This document shows positions 1 to 8,529 of a DNA stretch of 64,000 nucleotides, piece by piece. The number at the start of each line of letters is the position of its first letter. Position 1 is the first letter of the stretch. The stretch is from the NCBI RefSeq assembly GCF_030272615.1, contig NC_081412.1:106150296-106214295 (forward strand), written 5' to 3'. The DNA is from Cryptomeria japonica. Taxonomy: Eukaryota; Streptophyta; Pinopsida; Cupressales; Cupressaceae. The translations under genes were made by a program, and so were the position numbers. A model generated the notes under the pieces. It ran no database searches, was not told the DNA's origin, and worked only from the letters and a program-made list of their open reading frames with translations.

Positions 1-132
1 GTGGCTCATGTATTCTTCTTGTTTTTCTTTTTCCACTAGGAAAATGTCCCATGCATTTTCTGTCTCCTCAGTCACCTCATTAACTCTTCCAACCATCAAA
101 GTAATGTGTTGGTATGCAGTAGAAAATACTAA

Positions 133-804
133 TTAGTTGGCTTCAGCAATTAAGTCATCAATTTCTTTGGGTGAATTCACCGGGTATACAGCAAGTAGCT
201 TTTCTATCTTTATTTTCTTGTCAAGTTCTATTACTGCTTGTCTCCTTGCTTCCAATCTCTTGAATAGTTCATCTGGTACTTCATCTACTACTTCCATCAA
301 AAATTTCTTATACATATCCATATGTAATATAACACTGTTTTCTACTTGTTCTTTTTCATCAGCTGTTAGAGTGTCATATTGTTTCTCTAAATTCTTCAAT
401 TTCCCTTCCTCTATAATTTCATTCAATAGTATGTCAAGAGGGGCCAAGTCCTTATTTGTTCTCTTCTTCTTGGGTGTCAGTTTCTTCTTCTTTGGTGTAG
501 CCTTTCTTACCGAAGATCTCACTGCTTGTTGTTTTTGTCTTGTCCTCCTAGGTGAAGGTGTGGTTGCTGGTGAGGGATCTCTTTTCCTTACAACTCTTTT
601 GAAAGCTGCAGGCATGTCATTCTCTGAAGATGTGCCTACCGGTGAGAGGTGAGTTTCAGGTTGTGGAGCTGCTAACTCATCCTCTATTATACCGGTTTGT
701 TTCATTACTTTTTCTTTGATTTCCTTTGCTTGCCTGGAACCTCTTCTCACAACTGCCTCAACCTTTTTCACTCTTTTATGAGATTGTATTTGGCTTTCAA
801 TAGT
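133..804 (-). CDS. Element A ORF3: Lys-rich linker plus conserved helical domain
   Basis: This frame follows ORF2 in phase, separated only by a TAA at 805-807. There is no ATG near its start (the first open codon often taken as a start, at 771, is GTG), so it probably continues the ORF2 protein. It contains a basic Pro/Lys-rich stretch with KKKK and TPKKKR motifs, possibly nuclear-targeting. A predicted helical segment (LEKQYDTLTADEKEQVE) follows and aligns by eye with LKEYFDNFNDSEKEEVEQ in ORF3 of element C. A stop lies at 133-135, and the frame then stays open to base 1. No known domain is recognised. Function is unknown; nucleic-acid binding is only a guess from the basic composition. Confidence 0.55.
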   Translation of the reverse strand, partial: TIESQIQSHKRVKKVEAVVRRGSRQAKEIKEKVMKQTGIIEDELAAPQPETHLSPVGTSSENDMPAAFKRVVRKRDPSPATTPSPRRTRQKQQAVRSSVRKATPKKKKLTPKKKRTNKDLAPLDILLNEIIEEGKLKNLEKQYDTLTADEKEQVENSVILHMDMYKKFLMEVVDEVPDELFKRLEARRQAVIELDKKIKIEKLLAVYPVNSPKEIDDLIAEAN

Positions 805-1950
805 TTATGCACTACCAAATACTTCTTCCTTAGGTTCTTTAGGGGCTTCCAGAAGTGCTTTAGCATATGTTTCAATTATATGATCATCTATTTCGTAGCC
901 CATCTCTATTACCCAGATTGTCCTAGGGATGACTGCTTCCATCCAGATCTCATCCTTTTTAATTACAAAACATATTTCATCCTTATATTTGTCAACAATC
1001 TTTTGTGATAATCTAATTATTTTCTTCATTTTGGCTTTAAGTGCTTGAAAGAAATCGCGGATATTGTTTTCTTTATCTTCTCCCATATTATTGAATAGTT
1101 CAGTTAGTTGTTTACCTACCGGTATATCATATCCAAGTTCTTTGTAGCCTATACCAGGAACCTGTTTGGTTATATGTAGCATCAAACATACTAGTAGATT
1201 TCCAAACCTGAAAGTTCCTTCCTTGTCCTTCTTAATCTTGCCTAAGTTGTCAATTAATTCGTCCTTCAACCACTCACATATATCAATCTTTGCATTATTT
1301 GTGACCATGTCATAAGCACTCTTAATGCATAGACTTGACACTGAATTGAGTCTATTTGCATGAGTTGCCTTATATCCTAATATCATGTTGATAAATCTTA
1401 CATTAGTATCTTTTACATCATTTACTCTTAAGGACCTTTTTTCAGATGTGGCACCAGTTAGGTTCATAACTAGGTCATTGGAAACCTTCTTGGTTTTGTC
1501 TGGCCTTTTACCGGTGGTCGGTAACCCTATGACAGCTTTCACAGCTTCCTTGGTGATTTTGTGAATTGCATCTAACCAAAAAAATTCACCATGTACACTA
1601 CTTAGGACTATCCTAATCACATCCTTGGGGAATTCAGGAATGCTAAGGATCTCTGTAAATCCTAGGGTTTCAATGATCTTATGTTCATCTTTTACATTGT
1701 CAGATTCATCACATATGACAGATTTAAACATGGTTTTAATCTCTTCATCTCCTAGTTCCTCAATGTTGCAGTGAATGTAAATTCTGGGGTCTTCAGCATA
1801 AACAACTCCTTTAGGAATTTGAGAAAAAGCACCTAAAGTATCATCTTTCTTTGCTACCTCGGTAACTAATTGAAATATGGGCCTAGGTCTTTTTACAACT
1901 TCAACAACAGTAGGGTTCGCTATATATTCAAGTGCAGAGGTGGATTCCAT
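805..1950 (-). CDS. Element A ORF2: unfamiliar ~380-residue retroelement protein
   Basis: An uninterrupted 381-codon frame with a real ATG at 1950-1948. It is homologous by eye to ORF2 of element C (50371-51669). Shared features are 'SxIPxGVxxE' near residue 45, a block reading 'I(V/L)LS(S/G)VHG' then 'ITxEx(V/I)xxV(I/T)G', 'LTG(A/S)', 'D..VRFINMILGYK' against 'DLVNYACMVIGYR', 'AYDMV..NAKIDIC.WL' and, near the C-terminus, 'KYKDEICF.IK'. The order of a segment near residues 120-150 resembles the plant mobile domain and the 'putative plant transposon protein' family, but the similarity is weak and was not tested. No catalytic motif is seen. An intact frame of this length in an element with no visible pol suggests the protein was selected for. 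Confidence 0.6.
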   Translation of the reverse strand: MESTSALEYIANPTVVEVVKRPRPIFQLVTEVAKKDDTLGAFSQIPKGVVYAEDPRIYIHCNIEELGDEEIKTMFKSVICDESDNVKDEHKIIETLGFTEILSIPEFPKDVIRIVLSSVHGEFFWLDAIHKITKEAVKAVIGLPTTGKRPDKTKKVSNDLVMNLTGATSEKRSLRVNDVKDTNVRFINMILGYKATHANRLNSVSSLCIKSAYDMVTNNAKIDICEWLKDELIDNLGKIKKDKEGTFRFGNLLVCLMLHITKQVPGIGYKELGYDIPVGKQLTELFNNMGEDKENNIRDFFQALKAKMKKIIRLSQKIVDKYKDEICFVIKKDEIWMEAVIPRTIWVIEMGYEIDDHIIETYAKALLEAPKEPKEEVFGSA

Positions 1951-2204
1951 GATAAAATACCTTTTACTGCCTTTAGGATGGATGATTGCTTGAAGTGTTC
2001 TTGCCTCTTGCTCGAAATGCCTTAGCTTGGAATCTTCGCACTCTTCGTAGGTTTTGAAATCTCGGTGAAATGAAATGGAGCCAAAACCTCAAATTTATAG
2101 TGTTAATTTGCCATCTACCACATTAAATGCATGTTGGTTAAGTATTCACTTAACATTGTCTGCCAGTAATAAAGTAATTTCAAACTTCCCATCTCTAACC
2201 GAGG

Positions 2205-2672
2205 TGTTGGTGTAAATAATTATTCATCTTGGATGTTATTACACTATACTTAAGTTTACTTAGGAAATGCATTTCATAGTAGTTTGGGTATGAGACACTT
2301 GGGTGTTTGTGCCACATTGGGATAGTGTGTGTAGGAGAATTTCCACCTTTTATGGTGTTGATCTTGTTGTTACACTCCACATTCAGTGGGTGATCCACCT
2401 CATGTGGACTATTATATTATTTCTCCTACCTACCCACACCTATTTCCTACCTATCCTTATTTCTTATTGAGCCACATGTCATGTTTGTGTGCTCACATAT
2501 CCATATAGCCTGGCCTATATAAGCAGGCTTATATTCATTGTATGTAACAAATGCTTAATGATCCAATTGATCATATTTTTCATCTTGATAGAATACATTT
2601 TATTTCTATCATCTATTTTGTTCTCTCTTATTTGTGCTTTCCATTGCCTCTTGATCTTGACAAAATCTCACA
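2205..2672 (+). repeat. 5' LTR of element B
   Basis: 468 bp, TG...CA ends, matching 5996-6463 almost base for base. It contains a TATA-type box at 2516-2522. Confidence 0.93.
2516..2522 (+). promoter_or_regulatory. TATA box of element B 5' LTR
   Basis: TATATAA in a 'GGCCTATATAAGCAGGC' context, about 150 bp before the LTR end. The 3' LTR has the same box at 6307-6313. This is the expected place for the Pol II start that defines the U3/R border. Confidence 0.6.
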
Positions 2673-2685
2673 TGGTATTAGAGCC
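2673..2685 (+). other. Primer binding site, element B
   Basis: TGGTATTAGAGCC directly follows the LTR. It is one base from the standard plant copia site TGGTATCAGAGC, complementary to initiator tRNA-Met. Confidence 0.85.
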
Positions 2686-3497
2686 ATTAGAGTGTCATTG
2701 GTTTGCTAATTGAGAGAAATTGATGCTATTTGGTATTGTGTATTTTGGAGTTTTCTATTGCAGGTTATTATAGAAGCTCGATGGGTCAAATCTGAGGTTA
2801 CCATTGGATTGAGGAGGTCCAAGAAAGTTAGTTTTGCCTTTTGTTTCATCCAAATCGGACTTCGAAGGCCAAATCTAGAGGCATTTGAAGTTTGACGTTG
2901 CGGCGGAAATTTTCCAGAAATTATAATTTTTCAGGCGATTTTCAAATAGCGATATCTCACTCATCTGTACTCGTTTTTTCGAGCAATTTTTTTGTTTTGG
3001 GGTAGAATTTCATGATCTGTACAGTGGTGCAGAATTTTTTTGATTTTCGGATACAGGTTTTTCGGAAATCACGAAATCCCAATTTTTACAACTTTGGAGG
3101 CTTCGTTTGGGCTCATATGGACTCCTTTTCAGGTGTCGTTTTGTTTGAAAGTACATATTTTTTCATCTACTTTCATAATCTGCCATCTGCTTGCAATGAT
3201 TTTAAGTAGAAATTGTACTATCAGTATTTGGCCTTTTTTGGCATATTTGGTACTTGCATTTTGCTTGGATCTCAGTTTAGATCACTAGCAGTATTTGTTG
3301 AAGTCTCTTAGATCTCATTTTGAGAAGTTGTAAATTGAAATCAGAAGTCCACTTTGCCTTGTTTTGCAAGTGGCCCATTGTATATGCACTAAGTATAAAG
3401 TGCCAAAATCACCATTTTGGGGGGTTTCTTGATTGAGTGAATTTGGGGTGGTGTCTCTTGTGCTTTTGTACTATTGTGTTCCTTCCTTTTTGCTGCT
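2686..3497 (+). other. Untranslated leader of element B
   Basis: About 810 bp with no convincing gene. The short frames in it have no recognisable product. A reversed, diverged copy of this leader lies at 34673-35300 in element E. Confidence 0.7.
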
Positions 3498-4583
3498 ATG
3501 GGTTCTTCTAAGTTTCCTCTCTTAACTCCTCATAATTATGCTACTTGGAAAATTGATGCATGGAGTAAACTTATGGAAAAAGGACTAACTCATTACATTG
3601 ATGGAACTATTGTTGCTCTCGCTGATCCTAAGGTTGATCCAGTTGGTCACTTGGATTGGCTCACTAAAAATATCATGGCAATTGTTACCTTAAGAAAGTA
3701 TGTATCAAAGGATCTCATTTTTCATATTGAGAAGTGTACTCTAATCAAGGATGCTTGGAAAAAGTTTCAAGACTTGTATGGTCAAGTTGATGAGATTAGG
3801 GGATATCAAATTGATAGTGATCTCACCATGTTAGATCCCAAGAACTTTGATACTATACAAGATTATGTCACTAAGGCAAATGAGTTGAGGGCACAACTCA
3901 AAGATTGGGGCATTGATAAGAAGGATACTCAATTGATCTTCAACTTGATGGACAAGCTTGCACCAGAATATGCAACATTTGTTTCTAGTTTCGAAACCCA
4001 TAGGATGACAATGGGTTCAAGCTACACAATGCCTAAATTTGATGCTTTCAATGAAATGTTGATGATGGAACAAACTAAGTTGATAAGCATGGGCATTCTT
4101 AAGGCTTCTAAGTCTCAAGCATTAGTGGCAAATCAAGGGAACAAAGGAAATCAAGGAAAGGAGAACTCAAACAAGAAGAAATGGCAATCAAAGCCTAAGG
4201 ACAAAGCGCCATCTTCTCCACAACAAAGAGATTCATCCTCTTCCAAGAGGGATAACTCACCAAAGAGGGAGAAACCTACTTGTGCCTATTGTAAAAAGTT
4301 TGGTCATGAGGAGCATCATTGCCATTTTAAAAAGATTGATGAGCTCACACATATCATCAAAAAACATAACATTGATTTGCCTAATGTCTACAAGAAGGAT
4401 GATTCATCAACTTCCACTTCCTCACATTCAAAAGGAAAAGGGCAAGCATTCATGGCTTCTACAAGTGGGAAGACTCGCTCTCTTGGAACAAGAAAAGGAA
4501 AAGCTCTATGTGCTACTATTAGTCATGATTCAGAGAGATGGCTTCTAGATTCAGGAGCTTCTCATCATATGGCATCTTTGTAG
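3498..4583 (+). CDS. Element B Gag with CCHC knuckle and protease-type motif
   Basis: ATG at 3498; upstream in-frame codons lack an ATG. The N-terminal half (LTPHNYATWKIDAWSKLM..., later 'LIKDAWKKFQDLYG') is the copia-type Gag fold (UBN2/Retrotran_gag). A Lys/Ser/Gln-rich stretch follows, then one zinc knuckle, CAYCKKFGHEEHHCH (near residue 263). The C-terminus reads WLLDSGASHHM, the aspartic-protease active-site motif DSGA of Ty1/copia. The frame then ends in TAG (4581-4583), and the next frame (4584-5420) is in the same phase. Gag would form the particle that packages element RNA. Whether a working protease is made depends on reading through the TAG. Confidence 0.88.
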   Translation: MGSSKFPLLTPHNYATWKIDAWSKLMEKGLTHYIDGTIVALADPKVDPVGHLDWLTKNIMAIVTLRKYVSKDLIFHIEKCTLIKDAWKKFQDLYGQVDEIRGYQIDSDLTMLDPKNFDTIQDYVTKANELRAQLKDWGIDKKDTQLIFNLMDKLAPEYATFVSSFETHRMTMGSSYTMPKFDAFNEMLMMEQTKLISMGILKASKSQALVANQGNKGNQGKENSNKKKWQSKPKDKAPSSPQQRDSSSSKRDNSPKREKPTCAYCKKFGHEEHHCHFKKIDELTHIIKKHNIDLPNVYKKDDSSTSTSSHSKGKGQAFMASTSGKTRSLGTRKGKALCATISHDSERWLLDSGASHHMASL

Positions 4584-5420
4584 TCTATGTTCTCTACATT
4601 TGAGCCTTGCACCATGCCACAGATTTTGATGGGCAATCATACATACATGGATGTGATTGGGAAAGGATCTATTGACATTAGGGAAAACTCCTTCAATAAT
4701 GTGTTGTGTGTACCCCACTTGACAAACAATCTCCTTTCCATCTATCAAATCACACATGGCGCAACTAAGAGAGTTGTAGAGTTCACACCTGAGTCAGTTT
4801 TCATTAGAGACTTGGAGACTAAAGCTATCATTGCGACTGGGGTGGTTGATCATGCATCTCGGTTATACTCCTTTTCAGATTTTGTTGATGATGATGATTT
4901 CACATTTGATGATTCTACACATGATGATCACACTTCTTGTGATGGTTCAGATTTTGCAAAGAACTTTGGACACTTGAACATGGGGATTCTCACATGTGAC
5001 CCCGTTCTTGAGCCTTGTATTTCATCTCCTCATATTGATATCACATCACCTATTGCACCTGATGATGCAGATAGTGCGACAGTTTTGTCTTCATGTGATT
5101 CAGTGCAGCAGGATATTCATTGTCTTCCAGCTTCAGATTCATGGGATGATTACTTGACAGACATTGCAGGTTTGTTTGTGGAATCCTACATTGCAGATTT
5201 GGGAGACATCATTGATGACATTCATCTTCTCTTTGATGAAGATGATCCTTCTTCGATTGTTGCGAGGGAACACTCTGACCCTCTTGTTCATTCTCTACAT
5301 GATCATTCTTTCGAGGTTGACATGATTGTGGATACTTATGTACAGCAGTTGGAGGAGGTCTCTTTATTTTTTGAGGAGACATGTGAGTCTTTGGACATGT
5401 TCTACATCCATCTCCACTAG
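4584..5420 (+). CDS. Element B post-TAG frame: protease continuation and acidic domain
   Basis: In phase with the gag frame and separated from it by one TAG. The first ~90 residues (PQILMGNHTYMDVIGKGSI..., 'VPHLTNNLLSIYQI') are the rest of the copia protease region that normally lies between protease and integrase. From about residue 95 the protein becomes very acidic and His-rich (DDDDFTFDDSTHDDH and later DEDD), where integrase would be expected. No integrase HHCC or D-D-E motif is seen. The acidic part is also recognisable in the reversed copy E (around 27680-27900), so it belongs to the family. Its role is unknown. Confidence 0.7.
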   Translation, partial: SMFSTFEPCTMPQILMGNHTYMDVIGKGSIDIRENSFNNVLCVPHLTNNLLSIYQITHGATKRVVEFTPESVFIRDLETKAIIATGVVDHASRLYSFSDFVDDDDFTFDDSTHDDHTSCDGSDFAKNFGHLNMGILTCDPVLEPCISSPHIDITSPIAPDDADSATVLSSCDSVQQDIHCLPASDSWDDYLTDIAGLFVESYIADLGDIIDDIHLLFDEDDPSSIVAREHSDPLVHSLHDHSFEVDMIVDTYVQQLEEVSLFFEETCESLDMFYIHLH

Positions 5421-5995
5421 AGCTTGGAGTGCCTTTTTCAGCAGTGTGGCATAATTTACCACCTTTTGAGGGGGTATCTTTTAGCATCGACATGGGGACA
5501 CTTGATCAGTTTTCAGAGATTCCTTTCATCATGAGTTTTCTTCATACATCTTCCCTTCATGATTGGGGGACTTCATGGATACACCTTTGGTTTTGTTTCT
5601 TCCTAAGGGGAGGAATGTTGTTCGACATTCGTGGAGCAATTTCTTCATACATCGAGCTTCTATCATTGGTGCAAATTCCACATTGAGGGGGGGCTTCCTA
5701 GCTTCTCTTCTTCTCTCATATGGGGGGGGATTTTTCCTCACATGGGGTTTTGTTCCTCACGTACTTCTATAAGAGTTCTTTGTATCTAGTTTTCATCTCT
5801 CTTTTGGGGGAGGGTTTTTTCCCATTGGGTTTTTCTCTCTTTCCCCACTTTGTGAGAGATTTCATTGCATTAGTTTTCATGCATTTGCATTTGTACATGG
5901 GTACCTAGCATGGCCTAGTAGCCGAGACTCATCTTGCATTGCTTAGTTGCATTGTAGACTTAAGTGCATTCCCCTAAGTTGCACTTAAGGGGGGG
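5421..5995 (+). other. 3' non-coding region and polypurine tract of element B
   Basis: No gene is seen. The short frames are artefacts. The segment ends in a polypurine tract (AAGGGGGG at about 5987-5995) directly before the 3' LTR, the usual plus-strand priming site. Confidence 0.75.
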
Positions 5996-6463
5996 TGTTG
6001 GTGTAAATAATTATTCATCTTGGATATTATTACACTATACTTAAGTTTACTTAGGAAATGCATTTCATAGCAGTTTGGGTATGAGACACTTGGGTGTTTG
6101 TGCCACATTGGGATAGTGTGTGTAGGAGAATTTCCACCTTTTATGGTGTTGATCTTGTTGTTACACTCCACATTCAGTGGGTGATCCACCTCATGTGGAC
6201 TATTATATTATTTCTCCTACCTACCCACACCTATTTCCTACCTACCCTTGTTTCTTATTGAGCCACATGTCATGTTTGTGTGCTCACATATCCATATAGC
6301 CTGGCCTATATAAGTAGGCTTATATTCATTATATGTAACGAATGCTTAATGATCAAATTGATCATATTTTTCATCTTGATAGAATACATTTTATTTCTAT
6401 CATCGATTTTGTTCTCTCTTATTTGTGCTTTCCATTGCCTCTTGATCTTGACAAAATCTCACA
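5996..6463 (+). repeat. 3' LTR of element B
   Basis: 468 bp, the same length and ends as the 5' LTR. Followed by the CGAGG target duplication at 6464-6468. Confidence 0.93.
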
Positions 6464-6519
6464 CGAGGGAATAATAGCACATGTGTCATTAGATCGCCAA
6501 ATCCTCAAGGAAACTTTCT

Positions 6520-7653
6520 TCAATTCAATGAAGAACTTCCTGTCGGTGGAGGATCACTCTGTCCTGTCGGTGAAGTATTGACTAGTTCTACCGGTGGAGG
6601 AGTATTCCCAATATTTAGATCAGCTTTTCTAATCCATTTTTTTGAGAATTCTTGCTTAACCTCTTCAACTTTTTCTTTACCTTTCAAGCTAGAACTTTTG
6701 TTGTCTACCGGTGATCCTTTACTTCTACAGAATTTTGCAATATGCCCAATCTTGTTACATGCATAACAAGTTACATTATTCTTCTTAATAGCTTTCCCAT
6801 AACCTATGTCGGTTTGTGTTCTGCATTGATTAGATAAATGTCCAAATCTTCCACAAACATAACATCTCACATTCATTCTGCAATTCTCAGAATTGTGACC
6901 AATTTTGTTGCATTTAGAACATTGACCGATGGGTGTATTGATATTCTGATAATTTCTAGATCTACATTCATTTGCTCTATGACCATACTTATTACAGTTA
7001 AAGCATTTTCCATTGAATTTATAAGTATTAGGCTCCCTTACCGGTTTGCTGTGATCCTTTGTGTTTGCAATACCAGAGCTTTCACCAACTTCAAAGCCAA
7101 TTCCAGAAGTGTCACCTTTAGGTTTTTGATTCTTCAGCAAGGTGCCAAGTTCCTCTGAGCTTTTCTTGAATTTCTCTTTATGTTGATTTGCAGTTTCTAG
7201 TTCTCTTTCTAAGACTTCTTTCTGTCTCATCAGTTCATTTGAGTCATTCTGAGTGTGCATCAGATCTGTATTTAATAGATCATTTTCATAGCTAAGTCTT
7301 GTGTTCTCATTTGCTGGATCACTTAGTCTTCTGGTCAATTCTTCTTCATTCTTCTTCCTATCTTCAATCTCTTTACAAAATCTCATAGTCATATCCTGCA
7401 TCTCATTCTTTGTAGTTATGTTTTCCAGTTTCAGCTTACTTAACATATCATTAGGTGATTCCTTCTCATCATTCTCATTTTGCATCTTTTCACAAAGTTC
7501 TCTTCTCTTATTTCTTGCAATAGTAAGATTCTCTTGAAGTGCCTGAATGATATCTTGAGCTGCTTTAAGATCATCTTCTAGTTTGATATTTTTCAATTTT
7601 TCTGCATCATAGTCTGAGAGAGCTACTTCAAGTTGCTTCACCAGATTTTCCAT
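6520..7653 (-). CDS. Element A ORF1: coiled-coil protein with four CCHC zinc knuckles
   Basis: An intact frame of about 378 codons. I start it at the ATG at 7653-7651; the frame opens earlier, but only at a TTG. Residues 1 to about 180 are a heptad-rich coiled coil (Leu/Glu/Lys/Asn). Four CX2CX4HX4C knuckles follow: CFNCNKYGHRANEC (~residue 216), CSKCNKIGHNSENC (~244), CYVCGRFGHLSNQC (~262) and CYACNKIGHIAKFC (~294). The tail is rich in Pro/Ser/Thr. Knuckles of this kind bind nucleic acid in Gag nucleocapsids. The canonical copia Gag core is not seen, so the coiled coil may do the multimerising. It lies just inside the 5' LTR, where gag normally lies. ORF1 of element C has the same plan. Confidence 0.8.
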   Translation of the reverse strand: MENLVKQLEVALSDYDAEKLKNIKLEDDLKAAQDIIQALQENLTIARNKRRELCEKMQNENDEKESPNDMLSKLKLENITTKNEMQDMTMRFCKEIEDRKKNEEELTRRLSDPANENTRLSYENDLLNTDLMHTQNDSNELMRQKEVLERELETANQHKEKFKKSSEELGTLLKNQKPKGDTSGIGFEVGESSGIANTKDHSKPVREPNTYKFNGKCFNCNKYGHRANECRSRNYQNINTPIGQCSKCNKIGHNSENCRMNVRCYVCGRFGHLSNQCRTQTDIGYGKAIKKNNVTCYACNKIGHIAKFCRSKGSPVDNKSSSLKGKEKVEEVKQEFSKKWIRKADLNIGNTPPPVELVNTSPTGQSDPPPTGSSSLN

Positions 7654-7710
7654 CTTTACCGGTGTCAAGATCTTCCTCAAGCTATTAGGCTTCTGAAAAT
7701 AGAGGACCAG

Positions 7711-7724
7711 GCTCTGATACCAAT
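7711..7724 (-). other. Primer binding site, element A
   Basis: On the minus strand this reads ATTGGTATCAGAGC directly after the LTR end, the standard initiator tRNA-Met site. Confidence 0.88.
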
Positions 7725-8529
7725 TGTTAGTAAACTTACAGATACTGAGAGGGGCGGTGAATCAATATCTAACCAGTAATTAGAATTTCTCAACTTAAAA
7801 CATGTAGAACATATTGTAACAGTGTACCGGTATACAAGAAATAATGTAATAAACAGAAATGAAAGAAACCACATGAAAATCACACCATAACACAATGATT
7901 TAATGAGGAAACCTTGTGTGGGAAAAACATCGATGGGATTTGTGACCCACAATATTCACTTACTAGCCAATAAGAGAATATTACTTACAATAGGGGCCTG
8001 CACATACAGGAAGGCCAACTGCCTAGAGCTCACTGCTCAAATGGGAAGTCTCACTAACTTACAATGTGGATTATATAAATCCAATAACTTGTACTATTTT
8101 ACAATAGCATCTTCAATGATAGATTCAGTACCGGTTCCTGCTCTGTTCTTTACATATACCCCTTAACCTATATTTCGCACAATAGGTCTACCTAATCTTT
8201 TCTCATTACTTTTTCACTTACATCACTTCCTTACAAAATGTCTACAATGATCTCTTTTATATATAAGAGTCATTTTACAATGATATCAAGTCGGCTTACA
8301 AAGTTTTTCAAATAATAAACAAAATATGATATATCAAAAATCATGTCGGCCTCTATGTCGGTATGCTTCCTTTCTCTGTGCCGATGCTGGTGTCCTGAGT
8401 GCTGGTGTAGAGTATGTTCTTCTGATGCTAGTGTAATGCCTTGCCGGTGCCATAGGATTGTAACGTTGCCATCAATGACAAAATCTTTAATCACATACAA
8501 TGTCTCATTGGAGTGTGTATATGCCAACA
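7725..8529 (-). repeat. 5' LTR of element A
   Basis: 805 bp. On the minus strand it starts TGTTGGCATATACACACTCC and ends ...GTTTACTAACA. The conserved 'CACCGCCCCTCTCAGTATCT' block lies near its end. It is the same family as the solo LTR at 37540-38299. Its partner LTR is outside the window. Confidence 0.85.

Larger units (their letters stand above)
2205..6463 (+). mobile_element. Complete non-autonomous copia-like LTR element B
   Basis: Two 468 bp LTRs (2205-2672 and 5996-6463) begin TGTTGG and end CTCACA. They are flanked by an exact 5 bp target duplication, CGAGG, at 2200-2204 and 6464-6468. A primer binding site complementary to initiator tRNA-Met follows the 5' LTR, and a G-rich polypurine tract precedes the 3' LTR. 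Between them lie only a gag-protease-type frame and an acidic frame in phase with it. Integrase, reverse transcriptase and RNase H are absent, so the element would need enzymes in trans. The LTRs look nearly identical, which suggests recent insertion. It sits inside element A, between A's ORF1 and ORF2. Confidence 0.93.
1..8529 (-). mobile_element. Non-autonomous LTR retrotransposon A (partial, runs off left edge)
   Basis: A minus-strand element whose 5' LTR lies at 7725-8529 and whose 3' LTR would be left of base 1. Reading leftward, the order is LTR, primer binding site, a coiled-coil/CCHC protein (7653-6520), the inserted element B, an unfamiliar protein (1950-805) and a Lys-rich continuation (804-133 and on to base 1). 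No protease, integrase, reverse transcriptase or RNase H is seen, although the 3' end is not visible. The gene plan matches element C at 40115-55050. A seems to have inserted into gypsy element F: F coding sequence starts directly at 8530, so AAAAC (8530-8534) would be one target duplication copy. Positions 1951-2204 and 6464-6519 are non-coding spacer. Confidence 0.8.

Noticed and set aside
137-652. Plus-strand 171-codon hydrophobic protein
   Set aside because: It is a shadow of A ORF3 on the opposite strand; composition reflects the Lys-rich codons.
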